A stretch of 36,251 nt of DNA from JALONO01 sp038209965 (GTDB taxonomy: Bacteria > Bacteroidota > Bacteroidia > Cytophagales > Thermoflexibacteraceae), in assembly GCA_038209965.1 (NCBI GenBank), contig JBBQXF010000046.1, positions 1 through 36,251 of the forward strand, in the 5' to 3' direction. The notes under the pieces are model-generated. The model saw only the letters and a list, made by a program, of their open reading frames with translations, had not been told where the DNA came from and made no database searches. Shown piece after piece: positions 15,641 through 23,863 of the stretch. Every line of letters starts with the position of its first letter. Within the stretch, counting starts at the first letter, position 1. The translations under genes and the position numbers were made by a program.

Positions 15641-18622
15641 ATGAACGTTTCAACCGACAAACCTTTTAAAATCGTTTATTCCCTGTTCCAGCATCAATAC
15701 TTGGGCTATTTGTTCGAGTCATTTGCTGTTCACCTAGATGCCCTAGGCAATCTTACCCTCCTCTACCAGAATATTTCCCGGGTCAATGCCCATGAGTTTG
15801 TGGCGGGCCTGGACGACGATGACTACGAACTGATCAGCCTGATGGATGCCATGCAACAAGACGTGGTGACCAAGCGCTACGTGGGCCAGCGGCGCATGTT
15901 GCCCAATGATTTTTTTCTCAAGACGTATGATCCCAAGACCGGGGACAAATTATTACAAGAAACCATCGAGCGCGATTTGGGGCGCAAAAGGTTCCGGATC
16001 ATGGAATTGCTTTGCAAAGCGGCCGGGACGACCGAAAACGGGCTGCGGGAAAAATGGTTGTTCGAGATGGCCAACGATGGCAACCCCGTGACCCGGCGGA
16101 TCATCATCGAGCCTCGGCCGGCCACTATCTGGTTCCACTTCAAGCGCAATCCCGATCACACGGTCTATTACCCCACCATGTACCACTTGGGCGACAAGAT
16201 TGAGTTTCAGCACCGAAATGCTGTTTTGGTGTGTCAAGAACCCGCTTGGCTACTGCTCAACCATCGGCTTTACACGTTCGAGAACGAAGTGGACGGGAAA
16301 AAGATCCAGCCCTTTTTGCGAAAAGGCAATATATTGGTCCCCAAACATTTGGAAGATCTCTATTACGAAAAGTTCATTCTGCCCCTGATTGAGTCTTTCG
16401 ATGTGAAGGCCCAAGGGTTCCGGATCGAGAACTTGGCTCCCCAGCCCCAGCCCCAACTGCAGTTTTCCGAAGTGGGCAGCGGGGCACAGTCCGTACTATT
16501 TGACCAAGAAAGCCCCGCCACGGCCCCCGCAACGGCGAGCAAAATGAGCTTCAAATTGTCGTTTGCGTATGGAAAATTTACATTTGGGGCCAATTTCCAC
16601 TCCGTTCGCAGCGCCAAGATGGAAAAGCAGGGTGATGATTACATTTTTTACCGAATCTGCCGCAGCACCAACATTGAGCGCGAAGCTTTGGAATGGCTGG
16701 CTGCCACGGGGCTGGATCTGCGCGCCGGCAAAGCGGTGCTGGACAAATCTACCGCCTTTGCCTGGCTCACCCGCCACACGGGCGAGTTGGCCGAAAAAGG
16801 ATTTATCGTCCAGCAATGTGCCCAAGATGGCAAACGTTATTTCATGGGCAAATCGCACATTAACCTGACAGCCCGCGAAAACTTGGACTGGTTCGACATC
16901 GAGGCCCAGATCCAGTTTGGGGAGTATTTAATCCCATTCCTCAAGATCCGCAAAATGATCCTGCAAAAGCAACGGGAATTTACCCTCCCCAATGGCGAGA
17001 TTGCCGTCATTCCTGAAGCCTGGTTCACCCAATATGGGGATGTGCTGGGTTTCATGGAAGAAACCGACCACGGATTTACCATCCAGAAACACCATTTGGC
17101 CCTGCTGGACGAGCTGCACCAAGGCAAATTGGCCGAGGTGACCATGACCCGCAAGCTGAAAAAACTGCAAGACTTCGACCAAATTGAGGATTTTGCCCTG
17201 CCAAATGGCTTCCGGGGCGAACTCCGGCCCTACCAAAAAGCTGGCTACAACTGGCTAAAATTTTTGCGCGAATACCATTTCGGGGGCTGCTTGGCCGATG
17301 ACATGGGCTTGGGCAAAACGGTCCAGACGCTGGCCCTGCTCCAAGAAGAAAGTGAGCGGGCCAAGCGCGAAAACTTGCCCCACCAAGCTTCACTGCTCGT
17401 AATGCCCACTTCCCTGCTCTACAACTGGCAAATGGAAGCCCGCAAGTTTACGCCCCGGCTCCGGGTGTTGGCCTACACCGGCAGCAACCGGGCCAAGAAT
17501 CCGGCCCAGTTCGACCAAGTGGATCTGGTCCTGACCTCCTACGGCATAGTGCGCCTAGATGCGGCCGACGTGTTCAGCAAATATTGCTTCAACTATTTGA
17601 TCCTCGATGAGTCACAGGCCATCAAAAACCCCGACTCCAACATTGCCAAGGCCGTGCGCAAGCTGGGGGCCACCAACCGGCTGGTGCTCACGGGCACGCC
17701 CATCGAGAACAGCACCATGGACTTGTGGTCCCAGCTTTCGTTTGTCAACCCGGGCCTGCTGGGCTCGCGCTCGTTTTTCCAACAGCACTTTCAGCAACCC
17801 ATCGAAAAGAAAAACGACCAAGTTTCGCTAGCCAAGCTCCAGGCCATTATCAAACCCTTCATCCTGCGGCGGCACAAGAGCCAAGTGGCCACCGAACTGC
17901 CCGAAAAATCGGAGAAGGTGCACTATGCGATCATGACGGCCGAGCAAGAAGAGGAATATGAGCAGGTAAAATCGCACTACCGCAACACGATTTTGGCCCA
18001 CATTGAGCAAAATGGGGTGAACAAATCGCAGATCTTGATCCTTCAGGGGTTGTCCAAATTGCGCCAAATTGCCAATCACCCGCTCATGGTAAACCCCGAT
18101 TTCGTGGGCACTTCGGGCAAGATCCGGGATGTGATGCACCTGATCGAAACGGCGGTGTCCGAACAGCACAAAATATTGGTTTTCAGCCAATTTGTCAAAC
18201 ATTTGGACATTGTCAAACGGGAACTTGACCTTCGCCAAATCCGGTATGCCTACCTCGACGGAGCCACCAAAGATCGGCAGGCCCAAGTGGAGCTTTTCCA
18301 ACAAGGCAACCACGAAGTACCGCTGTTCCTGATCAGCATGAAAGCGGGCGGAACGGGCCTCAACCTCACTGCTGCCGACTATGTGTTCCTGCTCGACCCG
18401 TGGTGGAACCCGGCCGTCGAGGCGCAGGCCATTGACCGCGCCCACCGGATAGGGCAAGAAAACAAGGTGATGATCTATAAGTTCATCACCCAAAATACGG
18501 TCGAGGAAAAAATATTGCTGTTGCAAAAAAACAAGCTTCAACTGGCCACCAATCTGATCACCACCGAGGACAGTTTTGTAAAAAACCTCTCCAGTGCCGA
18601 TATTGAAAGTTTGCTGGGCTAG
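15641..18622 (+). CDS. SNF2-family DEAD/DEAH helicase-like ATPase
   Basis: A 993-residue Swi2/Snf2-type DNA translocase. ATG 15641 is chosen; the frame to 15452 does not look coding. The first 500 residues form a large N-terminal region typical of bacterial SNF2 proteins. The ATPase core begins at FRGELRPYQKAGYNWL (about residue 525), with Walker A ADDMGLGKTVQTL (K559), LVMPTSLLYNW, the Walker B box LILDESQAIKNP (D656) and VLTGTPIENSTMDLWS. The second RecA lobe has LVFSQFVKHLD, SMKAGGTGLNL and the arginine-finger motif AQAIDRAHRIGQ. Such proteins use ATP to move along duplex DNA and displace bound proteins such as RNA polymerase, but the cellular task is not shown. Its stop shares CTAG with the convergent PhyH gene. 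Confidence 0.93.
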   Translation: MNVSTDKPFKIVYSLFQHQYLGYLFESFAVHLDALGNLTLLYQNISRVNAHEFVAGLDDDDYELISLMDAMQQDVVTKRYVGQRRMLPNDFFLKTYDPKTGDKLLQETIERDLGRKRFRIMELLCKAAGTTENGLREKWLFEMANDGNPVTRRIIIEPRPATIWFHFKRNPDHTVYYPTMYHLGDKIEFQHRNAVLVCQEPAWLLLNHRLYTFENEVDGKKIQPFLRKGNILVPKHLEDLYYEKFILPLIESFDVKAQGFRIENLAPQPQPQLQFSEVGSGAQSVLFDQESPATAPATASKMSFKLSFAYGKFTFGANFHSVRSAKMEKQGDDYIFYRICRSTNIEREALEWLAATGLDLRAGKAVLDKSTAFAWLTRHTGELAEKGFIVQQCAQDGKRYFMGKSHINLTARENLDWFDIEAQIQFGEYLIPFLKIRKMILQKQREFTLPNGEIAVIPEAWFTQYGDVLGFMEETDHGFTIQKHHLALLDELHQGKLAEVTMTRKLKKLQDFDQIEDFALPNGFRGELRPYQKAGYNWLKFLREYHFGGCLADDMGLGKTVQTLALLQEESERAKRENLPHQASLLVMPTSLLYNWQMEARKFTPRLRVLAYTGSNRAKNPAQFDQVDLVLTSYGIVRLDAADVFSKYCFNYLILDESQAIKNPDSNIAKAVRKLGATNRLVLTGTPIENSTMDLWSQLSFVNPGLLGSRSFFQQHFQQPIEKKNDQVSLAKLQAIIKPFILRRHKSQVATELPEKSEKVHYAIMTAEQEEEYEQVKSHYRNTILAHIEQNGVNKSQILILQGLSKLRQIANHPLMVNPDFVGTSGKIRDVMHLIETAVSEQHKILVFSQFVKHLDIVKRELDLRQIRYAYLDGATKDRQAQVELFQQGNHEVPLFLISMKAGGTGLNLTAADYVFLLDPWWNPAVEAQAIDRAHRIGQENKVMIYKFITQNTVEEKILLLQKNKLQLATNLITTEDSFVKNLSSADIESLLG

Positions 18623-19458
18623 TCGATGATGGGGTTCAGTTCCGAATCGGCCAAAGTACCCGGTGCAAAGCCCTGGAGCCAAGCTTGGCGATCGTTTTCT
18701 TGGTTGGCATTGACGGGCTGGACCACCCGGGCCCCATCGGCAAAGTAAATGATGGTCATCACCTCGCGCATTTGGTCTGATACATTGCCCGGGGCAAAAT
18801 GGAGCGTCCAGCCGGAGTGGAAAGTGGCATCGCCCGCTTTCATCTGGCTGGGCCGCCAAACTGGAAAGCCCCGCTGTTGCACATATTGATCCAAGGTGGC
18901 TTGTGACTCATCCGAAATGGCCACGCTATCCAGCAGGCCGCCCCGGTGTGAACCGCCCGCAAAGGTGAGAATGCCCATGTCGTCGGTAATGTCCACCAGT
19001 GGCATCCACATCGTAATGGTGCGGTCGCTGTCCAGTGGCCAGTAGTATTGGTCTTGGTGCCACGGGGTCGGGCCACCGCCCGGCTCCTTGAACAGGGCCT
19101 GATCGTGGTAGATCCGCACTTTGTCCACCCCCAGCAAACTGGCCGCCAGGTGGGCAAACCGCTTGGCCAAGACAAATTTTTTCACCGCTTCGTCGTTCCG
19201 CCACACATTCATGGTTTGGATAAACGCCTTGCCATACGTGTCGCGCTCGGCCAAAGGTTTGAGCGGGTTGGCGCGGTTCAGGTCGGCCACTGCTTGTTTG
19301 ATGGCGCGGCGATAGGTGGCCACTTCCTGCTCTTTGGCCACGCTGGGCAAGTAAATGTAACCATTGGCCCCAAAGAAATCGCGCTGGGCAGTGCCCAATC
19401 CGTAGGGCTGCGACAAGTCGGGCAGGGTTGGGGCTGCCATTGTTTCCAAGTCATTCAT
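18619..19458 (-). CDS. Phytanoyl-CoA dioxygenase (PhyH) family protein
   Basis: A 279-residue Fe(II)/2-oxoglutarate-dependent oxygenase. The double-stranded beta-helix core has the HxD ligands in PTPWHQDQYYWP (H134, D136) and the distal histidine in SGWTLHFAPGNVS near residue 215, followed by REVMTIIYF, where an arginine could bind 2-oxoglutarate. The ATG at 19458 is used; a second in-frame ATG six codons later would also serve. PhyH-like enzymes hydroxylate varied small molecules; the substrate here is unknown and phytanoyl-CoA is unlikely in a bacterium without other support. There is no signal peptide. The stop overlaps the helicase stop by four bases; the upstream gene is a divergent subtilase. 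Confidence 0.88.
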   Translation of the reverse strand: MNDLETMAAPTLPDLSQPYGLGTAQRDFFGANGYIYLPSVAKEQEVATYRRAIKQAVADLNRANPLKPLAERDTYGKAFIQTMNVWRNDEAVKKFVLAKRFAHLAASLLGVDKVRIYHDQALFKEPGGGPTPWHQDQYYWPLDSDRTITMWMPLVDITDDMGILTFAGGSHRGGLLDSVAISDESQATLDQYVQQRGFPVWRPSQMKAGDATFHSGWTLHFAPGNVSDQMREVMTIIYFADGARVVQPVNANQENDRQAWLQGFAPGTLADSELNPIID

Positions 19459-19600
19459 TGCTCGCTAAGTTTTATACCTCGGTTGTTACCCAAAATTATC
19501 ATTTTTTTGGGATTTTCAGCCGTTTTGCCCGTCGTTGTTGAAATAGGTGATTTATAGCTTTTTAACATCTTGTGACCCCACCAAAGTGAGCAAGAAAATG

Positions 19601-19608
19601 TACTTTTG
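19601..19608 (+). promoter_or_regulatory. Possible -7 box of the subtilase gene
   Basis: TACTTTTG fits TAnnTTTG and lies 29 bases before ATG 19638. The nearest TTG (19570) is 28 bases away, longer than usual. Confidence 0.3.
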
Positions 19609-19637
19609 CTACTTTTACTCATCTTAAATTGAACACA

Positions 19638-21311
19638 ATGAACAGTAGGCTGAAATATGTCGTGCTAACGGGCGCTTGGGCGGCAAGTATTTTGTGGACG
19701 ACCAACCCCGTATTGGCCCAATCCAATTCCCCCAAATTTCCTTTATTGACTACTGAGGATACCACGGTCAAAAAAGTGGCCCCGAAAAACTGGTTCAACC
19801 TGGATCCCAAGAAAGATCAGGTAAATGGTGTGGGCAGTGAGCGGGCTTACCAAGAACTGCTCAAAGGCCGGTCTTCGCAATCGGTCATCGTGGCCATTAT
19901 TGATTCCGGGGTGGACATAGAACACGAGGATCTCAAAAATAAATTGTGGGTGAACAAAGGCGAAATCCCCAATAACGGCATCGACGATGATAAAAACGGC
20001 TATGTGGACGATGTGAACGGCTGGAACTTTATCGGTGGCAAAGATGGGAAAAACGTGGCCCAAGACACGCACGAATCTACTCGGCTGTATGCCAAGTTCA
20101 AGGCCAAGTTCAGTGGCAAAGCCGAAAGCGACATTGCCCCAGCCGACAAAGCTGACTTTGAGATCTACCAAAAGGCCAAAGCAATGTACGAAACCAAAGT
20201 AGCGGAATATTCGGGCCAAAAGGACATGATCGACAATTATGCCATGATGTTCAACAAGTCTGAACGTTTATTGGCGGCCTACTTGGACACCGAACAAGTG
20301 ACGCTGGAAGAAGTTCAGGGCATTGAGACCGAAGACAAGGTGGTGGGCCGGGCCAAGCAGATTATGGAACTGTTTCTGGCCAACGGCCTGACCAAAGAAA
20401 CCATCAAGGACAACCAAGAACAATTGGGCAATATGCTCAAGTATGGCTTCGATCTGAACTTTGATCCCCGGAGCATTGTGGGTGACGATTACAACAACAA
20501 AAACGAACGGGGCTATGGCAACAACGACGTAAAAGGCCCCGATGCTTCGCACGGTACGCACGTGGCGGGCATCGTGGCGGCTGAGCGCGGCAACAACCTG
20601 GGCATGGACGGGGTGGCCGAAAAAGTGCAGATCATGTCCATCCGGGCCGTACCCGATGGCGATGAGCGCGACAAAGACGTGGCCAACGCCATCCGTTACG
20701 CGGTGGACAATGGCGCAAAAATAGTGAACATGAGCTTTGGCAAGGGCTTCTCGCCCGACAAGGCAGTGGTGGATGAAGCGATCAAATATGCCGAATCCAA
20801 AGGAGTGCTGTTGATCCATGCGGCTGGCAATGATGGTGCTGATACCGACAAAACGGGCAACTTCCCAACCCGTGATCTGAACGATGGCCGCAAAGCCAAC
20901 AACTGGCTGGAAATAGGGGCATTGTCTTGGAAAAGTGGGGAAGATATGGTGGCTGTTTTCTCTAATTATGGCAAAAACCATGTCGATTTATTTGCCCCGG
21001 GAGTGGACATCTATGCCACCACCCCCAACCAGAAGTATCAAAACAATAGTGGAACTAGCATGGCTGCCCCGGTCACTTCGGGGGTAGCGGCGGTACTGCT
21101 ATCCTACTTCCCGCACCTGACCGCCTCCCAAGTGCGCGAAATTTTGGTCAAATCCACTTATAAGCTGCCCGCCCAAAAAGTGAAAAAGCCCAGCGAAGCG
21201 GAAGAACCCGAGGTGGTGGAATTTGGCCAATTATCGGTCACTGGCGGAATCGTCAATGTGTACGAGGCCATCAAAGAAGCCCAGAAAATCAAATTGCCCA
21301 AGAAGCGCTAA
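19638..21311 (+). CDS. Secreted S8 family serine peptidase (subtilase)
   Basis: A 557-residue subtilisin-like protease. The start at ATG 19638 gives a signal peptide (about residues 1-28, ending PVLAQ), so it is exported. The catalytic triad is complete: D89 in IVAIIDSGVDIEHEDL, H305 in DASHGTHVAGIVA, and S474 in SGTSMAAPVTSGVAA. About 215 residues separate Asp and His, far more than in subtilisin; this insert is rich in Lys, Glu and Asp (for example KAKFSGKAESDIAPADKADF) and likely helical. The C-terminal tail after residue 500 is short, and no sorting domain is evident. A strong hairpin terminator follows. It is probably a periplasmic or secreted protease of broad specificity. Confidence 0.92.
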   Translation: MNSRLKYVVLTGAWAASILWTTNPVLAQSNSPKFPLLTTEDTTVKKVAPKNWFNLDPKKDQVNGVGSERAYQELLKGRSSQSVIVAIIDSGVDIEHEDLKNKLWVNKGEIPNNGIDDDKNGYVDDVNGWNFIGGKDGKNVAQDTHESTRLYAKFKAKFSGKAESDIAPADKADFEIYQKAKAMYETKVAEYSGQKDMIDNYAMMFNKSERLLAAYLDTEQVTLEEVQGIETEDKVVGRAKQIMELFLANGLTKETIKDNQEQLGNMLKYGFDLNFDPRSIVGDDYNNKNERGYGNNDVKGPDASHGTHVAGIVAAERGNNLGMDGVAEKVQIMSIRAVPDGDERDKDVANAIRYAVDNGAKIVNMSFGKGFSPDKAVVDEAIKYAESKGVLLIHAAGNDGADTDKTGNFPTRDLNDGRKANNWLEIGALSWKSGEDMVAVFSNYGKNHVDLFAPGVDIYATTPNQKYQNNSGTSMAAPVTSGVAAVLLSYFPHLTASQVREILVKSTYKLPAQKVKKPSEAEEPEVVEFGQLSVTGGIVNVYEAIKEAQKIKLPKKR

Positions 21312-21341
21312 CCCGCGCCAATTGGCTCATGGTTTTAATGC

Positions 21342-21376
21342 AACGGTTTCGGGATTTATCGTCCCGAAACCGTTTT
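21342..21376 (+). terminator. Strong rho-independent-like terminator
   Basis: AACGGTTTCGGGA (21342-21354) pairs perfectly with TCCCGAAACCGTT (21362-21374), giving 13 bp with a 7-base loop, followed by TTTGCTTT. It lies 30 bases after the subtilase stop. Confidence 0.8.
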
Positions 21377-21378
21377 GC

Positions 21379-21410
21379 TTTGTGCACGTGGCCACATTGC
21401 TATAACTTTG
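21379..21410 (+). promoter_or_regulatory. Promoter of the glycosyltransferase pair
   Basis: TTTG (21379-21382), 20 bases, then TAACTTTG (21403-21410) closely match the Bacteroidota -33/-7 consensus. Transcription would begin about 16 bases before the TTG start codon at 21433, so the leader is very short. Confidence 0.6.
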
Positions 21411-21432
21411 TTCGTTGTCAACTCTTTAGCCC

Positions 21433-22479
21433 TTGCCCCTCGTCAGTTTCCTCATGCCCGCCTACAACGCGGAGCCTTTCTTGGCCCAGGCCATAGCGAG
21501 TGTGTTGGCGCAGACCCACCAAAACTGGGAGTTGCTCTTGATAAACGACGGCTCCACCGACCGTACCCGTACAATTGCGCTGTCGTTTGCCGATCCGCGC
21601 ATCCGGCTGATCGACAATGAAACCAACATTGGCCTGACCGCCACCCTCAACAAAGGGATTGGGCTGGCCTTGGGCAAGTATATCGCCCGCCTCGATGCCG
21701 ATGACATAGCTTACCCCCAACGGCTGGCTGTGCAGGTGGGCTTCATGGAAGCGCGCCCAGATGTGGGGATGTGCGGTGCGTGGGCCGACCAGATCGATGG
21801 GGCGGGACAGATCACGGGCGAGCTCAAAGTAGTGGTGGACGAAACGGCGATTCAAGCCACCCTGTTGTTCCACAACAGTTTCTACCATTCTACGGTGATG
21901 CTGCGCCGCGAGTCGGCCCAGCTCGGGTATGATGCCCGGTTCCAGATCCAAGAAGATTACGAATTTTGGGTGCGGCTGGCCAAACTGACCAAACTGGCGG
22001 TGATTCCGGAAAAACTGATCCAGTATCGGGTACATGGCGGCAACGTCACCATCACCAAACGGCAGTCGGCCCTGGCCCATACCGAGAAAATCATTCTGCA
22101 ACAATTGACCGAACTGGGCTTGGCCCCCATCAAGGCCGAACTGGGCCTTCACCAGCAAATTGCCCATTTTGATCTCGGCGGTTCTGCCGAGTTTTTCCGG
22201 CTGGCAACCGACTGGCTGGCCCGGCTCAAACAGGCCAATGACCGCACCCACCGCTTTGACAACCCCGCTTTCGACCAACTGCTGGGGCGCAAGTGGACCA
22301 CCGTGGCCGCGCATTTTACTTGGCTAGGCCGGGAAAACTTGCGGGCGCTGGCCCATTCGCCCCTTACTGCCCGCATAGCCGCCAGCGATTTGCGCAAGAT
22401 CCGCTGGTTGAGCAGCTTGCACATTTGGCCCTTGAATGCCTTACTTTTGCCGCTCTACCGATGGCTGAAGTCCAGATGA
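21433..22479 (+). CDS. Family 2 glycosyltransferase
   Basis: A 348-residue GT-A fold glycosyltransferase. The start codon is TTG at 21433: an in-frame stop (21427-21429) lies just upstream, and the first ATG (21454) would remove the first strand, PLVSFLMPAYNAE. Motifs are PAYNAEPFLAQAIASVLAQT (residues 9-28), LLINDGSTDRT, ARLDADDIAYPQRL (the DxD metal and nucleotide-sugar site) and IQEDYEFWVRLAK, where an ED pair supplies the catalytic base. Such enzymes transfer a sugar from a nucleotide donor to a cell-surface polysaccharide or lipid. The last 100 residues are variable. It overlaps the next glycosyltransferase by ATGA, so the two are probably translationally coupled and act in one glycan pathway. 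Confidence 0.9.
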   Translation: MPLVSFLMPAYNAEPFLAQAIASVLAQTHQNWELLLINDGSTDRTRTIALSFADPRIRLIDNETNIGLTATLNKGIGLALGKYIARLDADDIAYPQRLAVQVGFMEARPDVGMCGAWADQIDGAGQITGELKVVVDETAIQATLLFHNSFYHSTVMLRRESAQLGYDARFQIQEDYEFWVRLAKLTKLAVIPEKLIQYRVHGGNVTITKRQSALAHTEKIILQQLTELGLAPIKAELGLHQQIAHFDLGGSAEFFRLATDWLARLKQANDRTHRFDNPAFDQLLGRKWTTVAAHFTWLGRENLRALAHSPLTARIAASDLRKIRWLSSLHIWPLNALLLPLYRWLKSR

Positions 22480-23621
22480 AATTTTCCTTTGTGATCCCTT
22501 ACCGAAACCGGGAAACTGACCGGGTGGCCCGCTGCCTTGCTTCGCTGCAAGCCCAGTTGTTTTCTGATTTTGAGATTGTCTTTATTGATTACGGCAGCGA
22601 TGCCCCCATCAATGCCCAGATTGGAACACTGTGCAACCAGTTTGACAAAGTGCACTACCTGTATTACGACACCCGGGGCTGGTTCTGGTCGCGCTCGCAC
22701 GCGGTGAACTTGGGCATTGTCAATGCTAAGGGCGATACGGTGGTCGTAGTCGACATTGACCTGATCTATTCACCGGGTTTTTTGGCAAGATTGGATCAAT
22801 TAAACAACCAATCCGGGGCAGCCAAAGAATTTTATCACTATCAGTGCTATTTCCTGCCCGAAAGTTTCCGGGCGTACGACCAATTGGATTTTGTGCATTC
22901 CCATCCGTATGAAACCAGCACTTTCCAAGGCTCGGGCGGTTTAGTGGCCGTGCCCCGGCGGGCTTTTGCCGAAGCTGGTTTTTTTGACGAATACTTCCGG
23001 GTGTGGGGTGTGGAGGACCTAGACATGGTCGATCGGCTCCAGCAAGCGGGGTATGTGCGGCGCACCGTCCCAGTAACCGAAGCGGCCAGCTTCCACCAGT
23101 GGCACTCCAAGGCATACCGATCCGATGCGGCTCCCCACAGTTGGTATGATGCGATGGAGACCCATTGGCAAGCCCGCAAAGCGCGGGGAAACGCGCAAGG
23201 CCAGCTCCAGTGCAGTTTCCCACCCCTAGAGCGTTTGGCCGTGGCCTCATTGGAAAGCCCCAACCACTGGTTGTTTCAGTTTCGTTTCCCCTTGTTGTCC
23301 TCGTTCAACCGATTCTCGGCAGCATTTCTGGCCCTGGCTCCGGGGCAGGGCTTGGCCGTGCGCCAGTCCTTTGAAGCCATTCCCGAAGCTGCCCCCACCA
23401 AACTGGCCCAAGCCTTGGGAAAAGTAAATGGCTGGCTGGCCAAGACTCCTTTTTCTTACCGTTTGACCGAAATCAGGACTTTTGAGACCGATTTGATCCA
23501 TTTCCGCGACGTGCGCGATTTTCTCTTCTATTTTATTGCCGAAAACCAAGCGTTTATTGCTGATTATCGCTTCGAGCAATCTCCAACGGGCGAATTGAAC
23601 ATTTTAATCATCAAAAAATAG
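22476..23621 (+). CDS. Glycosyltransferase, GT-A fold (second of a pair)
   Basis: A 381-residue protein opening with MKFSFVIPYRNRETDRVARC, a typical GT2 first strand. ATG 22476 overlaps the previous stop as ATGA; ATG 22461 is an in-frame alternative adding five residues. Further motifs are EIVFIDYGSD, VVVVDIDLIYSPGFL (a DxD-like site), GGLVAVPRRAFAEAGFFDE and WGVEDLDMVDRLQQAG. The last two resemble the galactosyltransferase-like N-terminal and C-terminal halves that recognise the acceptor and carry the catalytic acid. The last 140 residues are of unknown function. Donor and acceptor are unknown. With the preceding gene it likely decorates a surface glycan; no flippase or polymerase genes are in the window. 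Confidence 0.85.
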   Translation: MKFSFVIPYRNRETDRVARCLASLQAQLFSDFEIVFIDYGSDAPINAQIGTLCNQFDKVHYLYYDTRGWFWSRSHAVNLGIVNAKGDTVVVVDIDLIYSPGFLARLDQLNNQSGAAKEFYHYQCYFLPESFRAYDQLDFVHSHPYETSTFQGSGGLVAVPRRAFAEAGFFDEYFRVWGVEDLDMVDRLQQAGYVRRTVPVTEAASFHQWHSKAYRSDAAPHSWYDAMETHWQARKARGNAQGQLQCSFPPLERLAVASLESPNHWLFQFRFPLLSSFNRFSAAFLALAPGQGLAVRQSFEAIPEAAPTKLAQALGKVNGWLAKTPFSYRLTEIRTFETDLIHFRDVRDFLFYFIAENQAFIADYRFEQSPTGELNILIIKK

Positions 23622-23630
23622 ACAGATGGA

Positions 23631-23849
23631 TTGGGCGAACTGTTCGACCCAGCTTACATCAACTGGATCAACCGCCATTTATTGACTACATGGCATTCCC
23701 AATTTGACTTTTGGTTTTACCGAAATTTTCGTGCCACCCGGCTCATCTGGCGGCTCACCAGTCAAGCCAACGAAGTTGCACTCGGGGCTTACCAAACACT
23801 CTATCCACTCCAGCGGCTGATCGAGGCCCGAGAGGCGGCCATCCAATAA
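23631..23849 (+). CDS. Small hypothetical protein, TTG start
   Basis: A 72-residue frame with codon use like its neighbours. It lies 9 bases after the glycosyltransferase stop; an in-frame stop (23619-23621) leaves TTG 23631 as the only early start. It is rich in Trp, Tyr and Phe (INWINRHLLTTWHSQF, FDFWFYRNF) and ends in a helix (LQRLIEAREAAIQ). No domain is recognised. The position suggests it is the third gene of the glycosyltransferase operon. Confidence 0.5.
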   Translation: MGELFDPAYINWINRHLLTTWHSQFDFWFYRNFRATRLIWRLTSQANEVALGAYQTLYPLQRLIEAREAAIQ

Positions 23850-23863
23850 TGACCGAGCAGCCC

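Noticed and set aside
17828..18859. Minus-strand 343-residue ORF
   Set aside because: It is antisense to the SNF2 ATPase and overlaps PhyH in another frame; no domain is recognisable.
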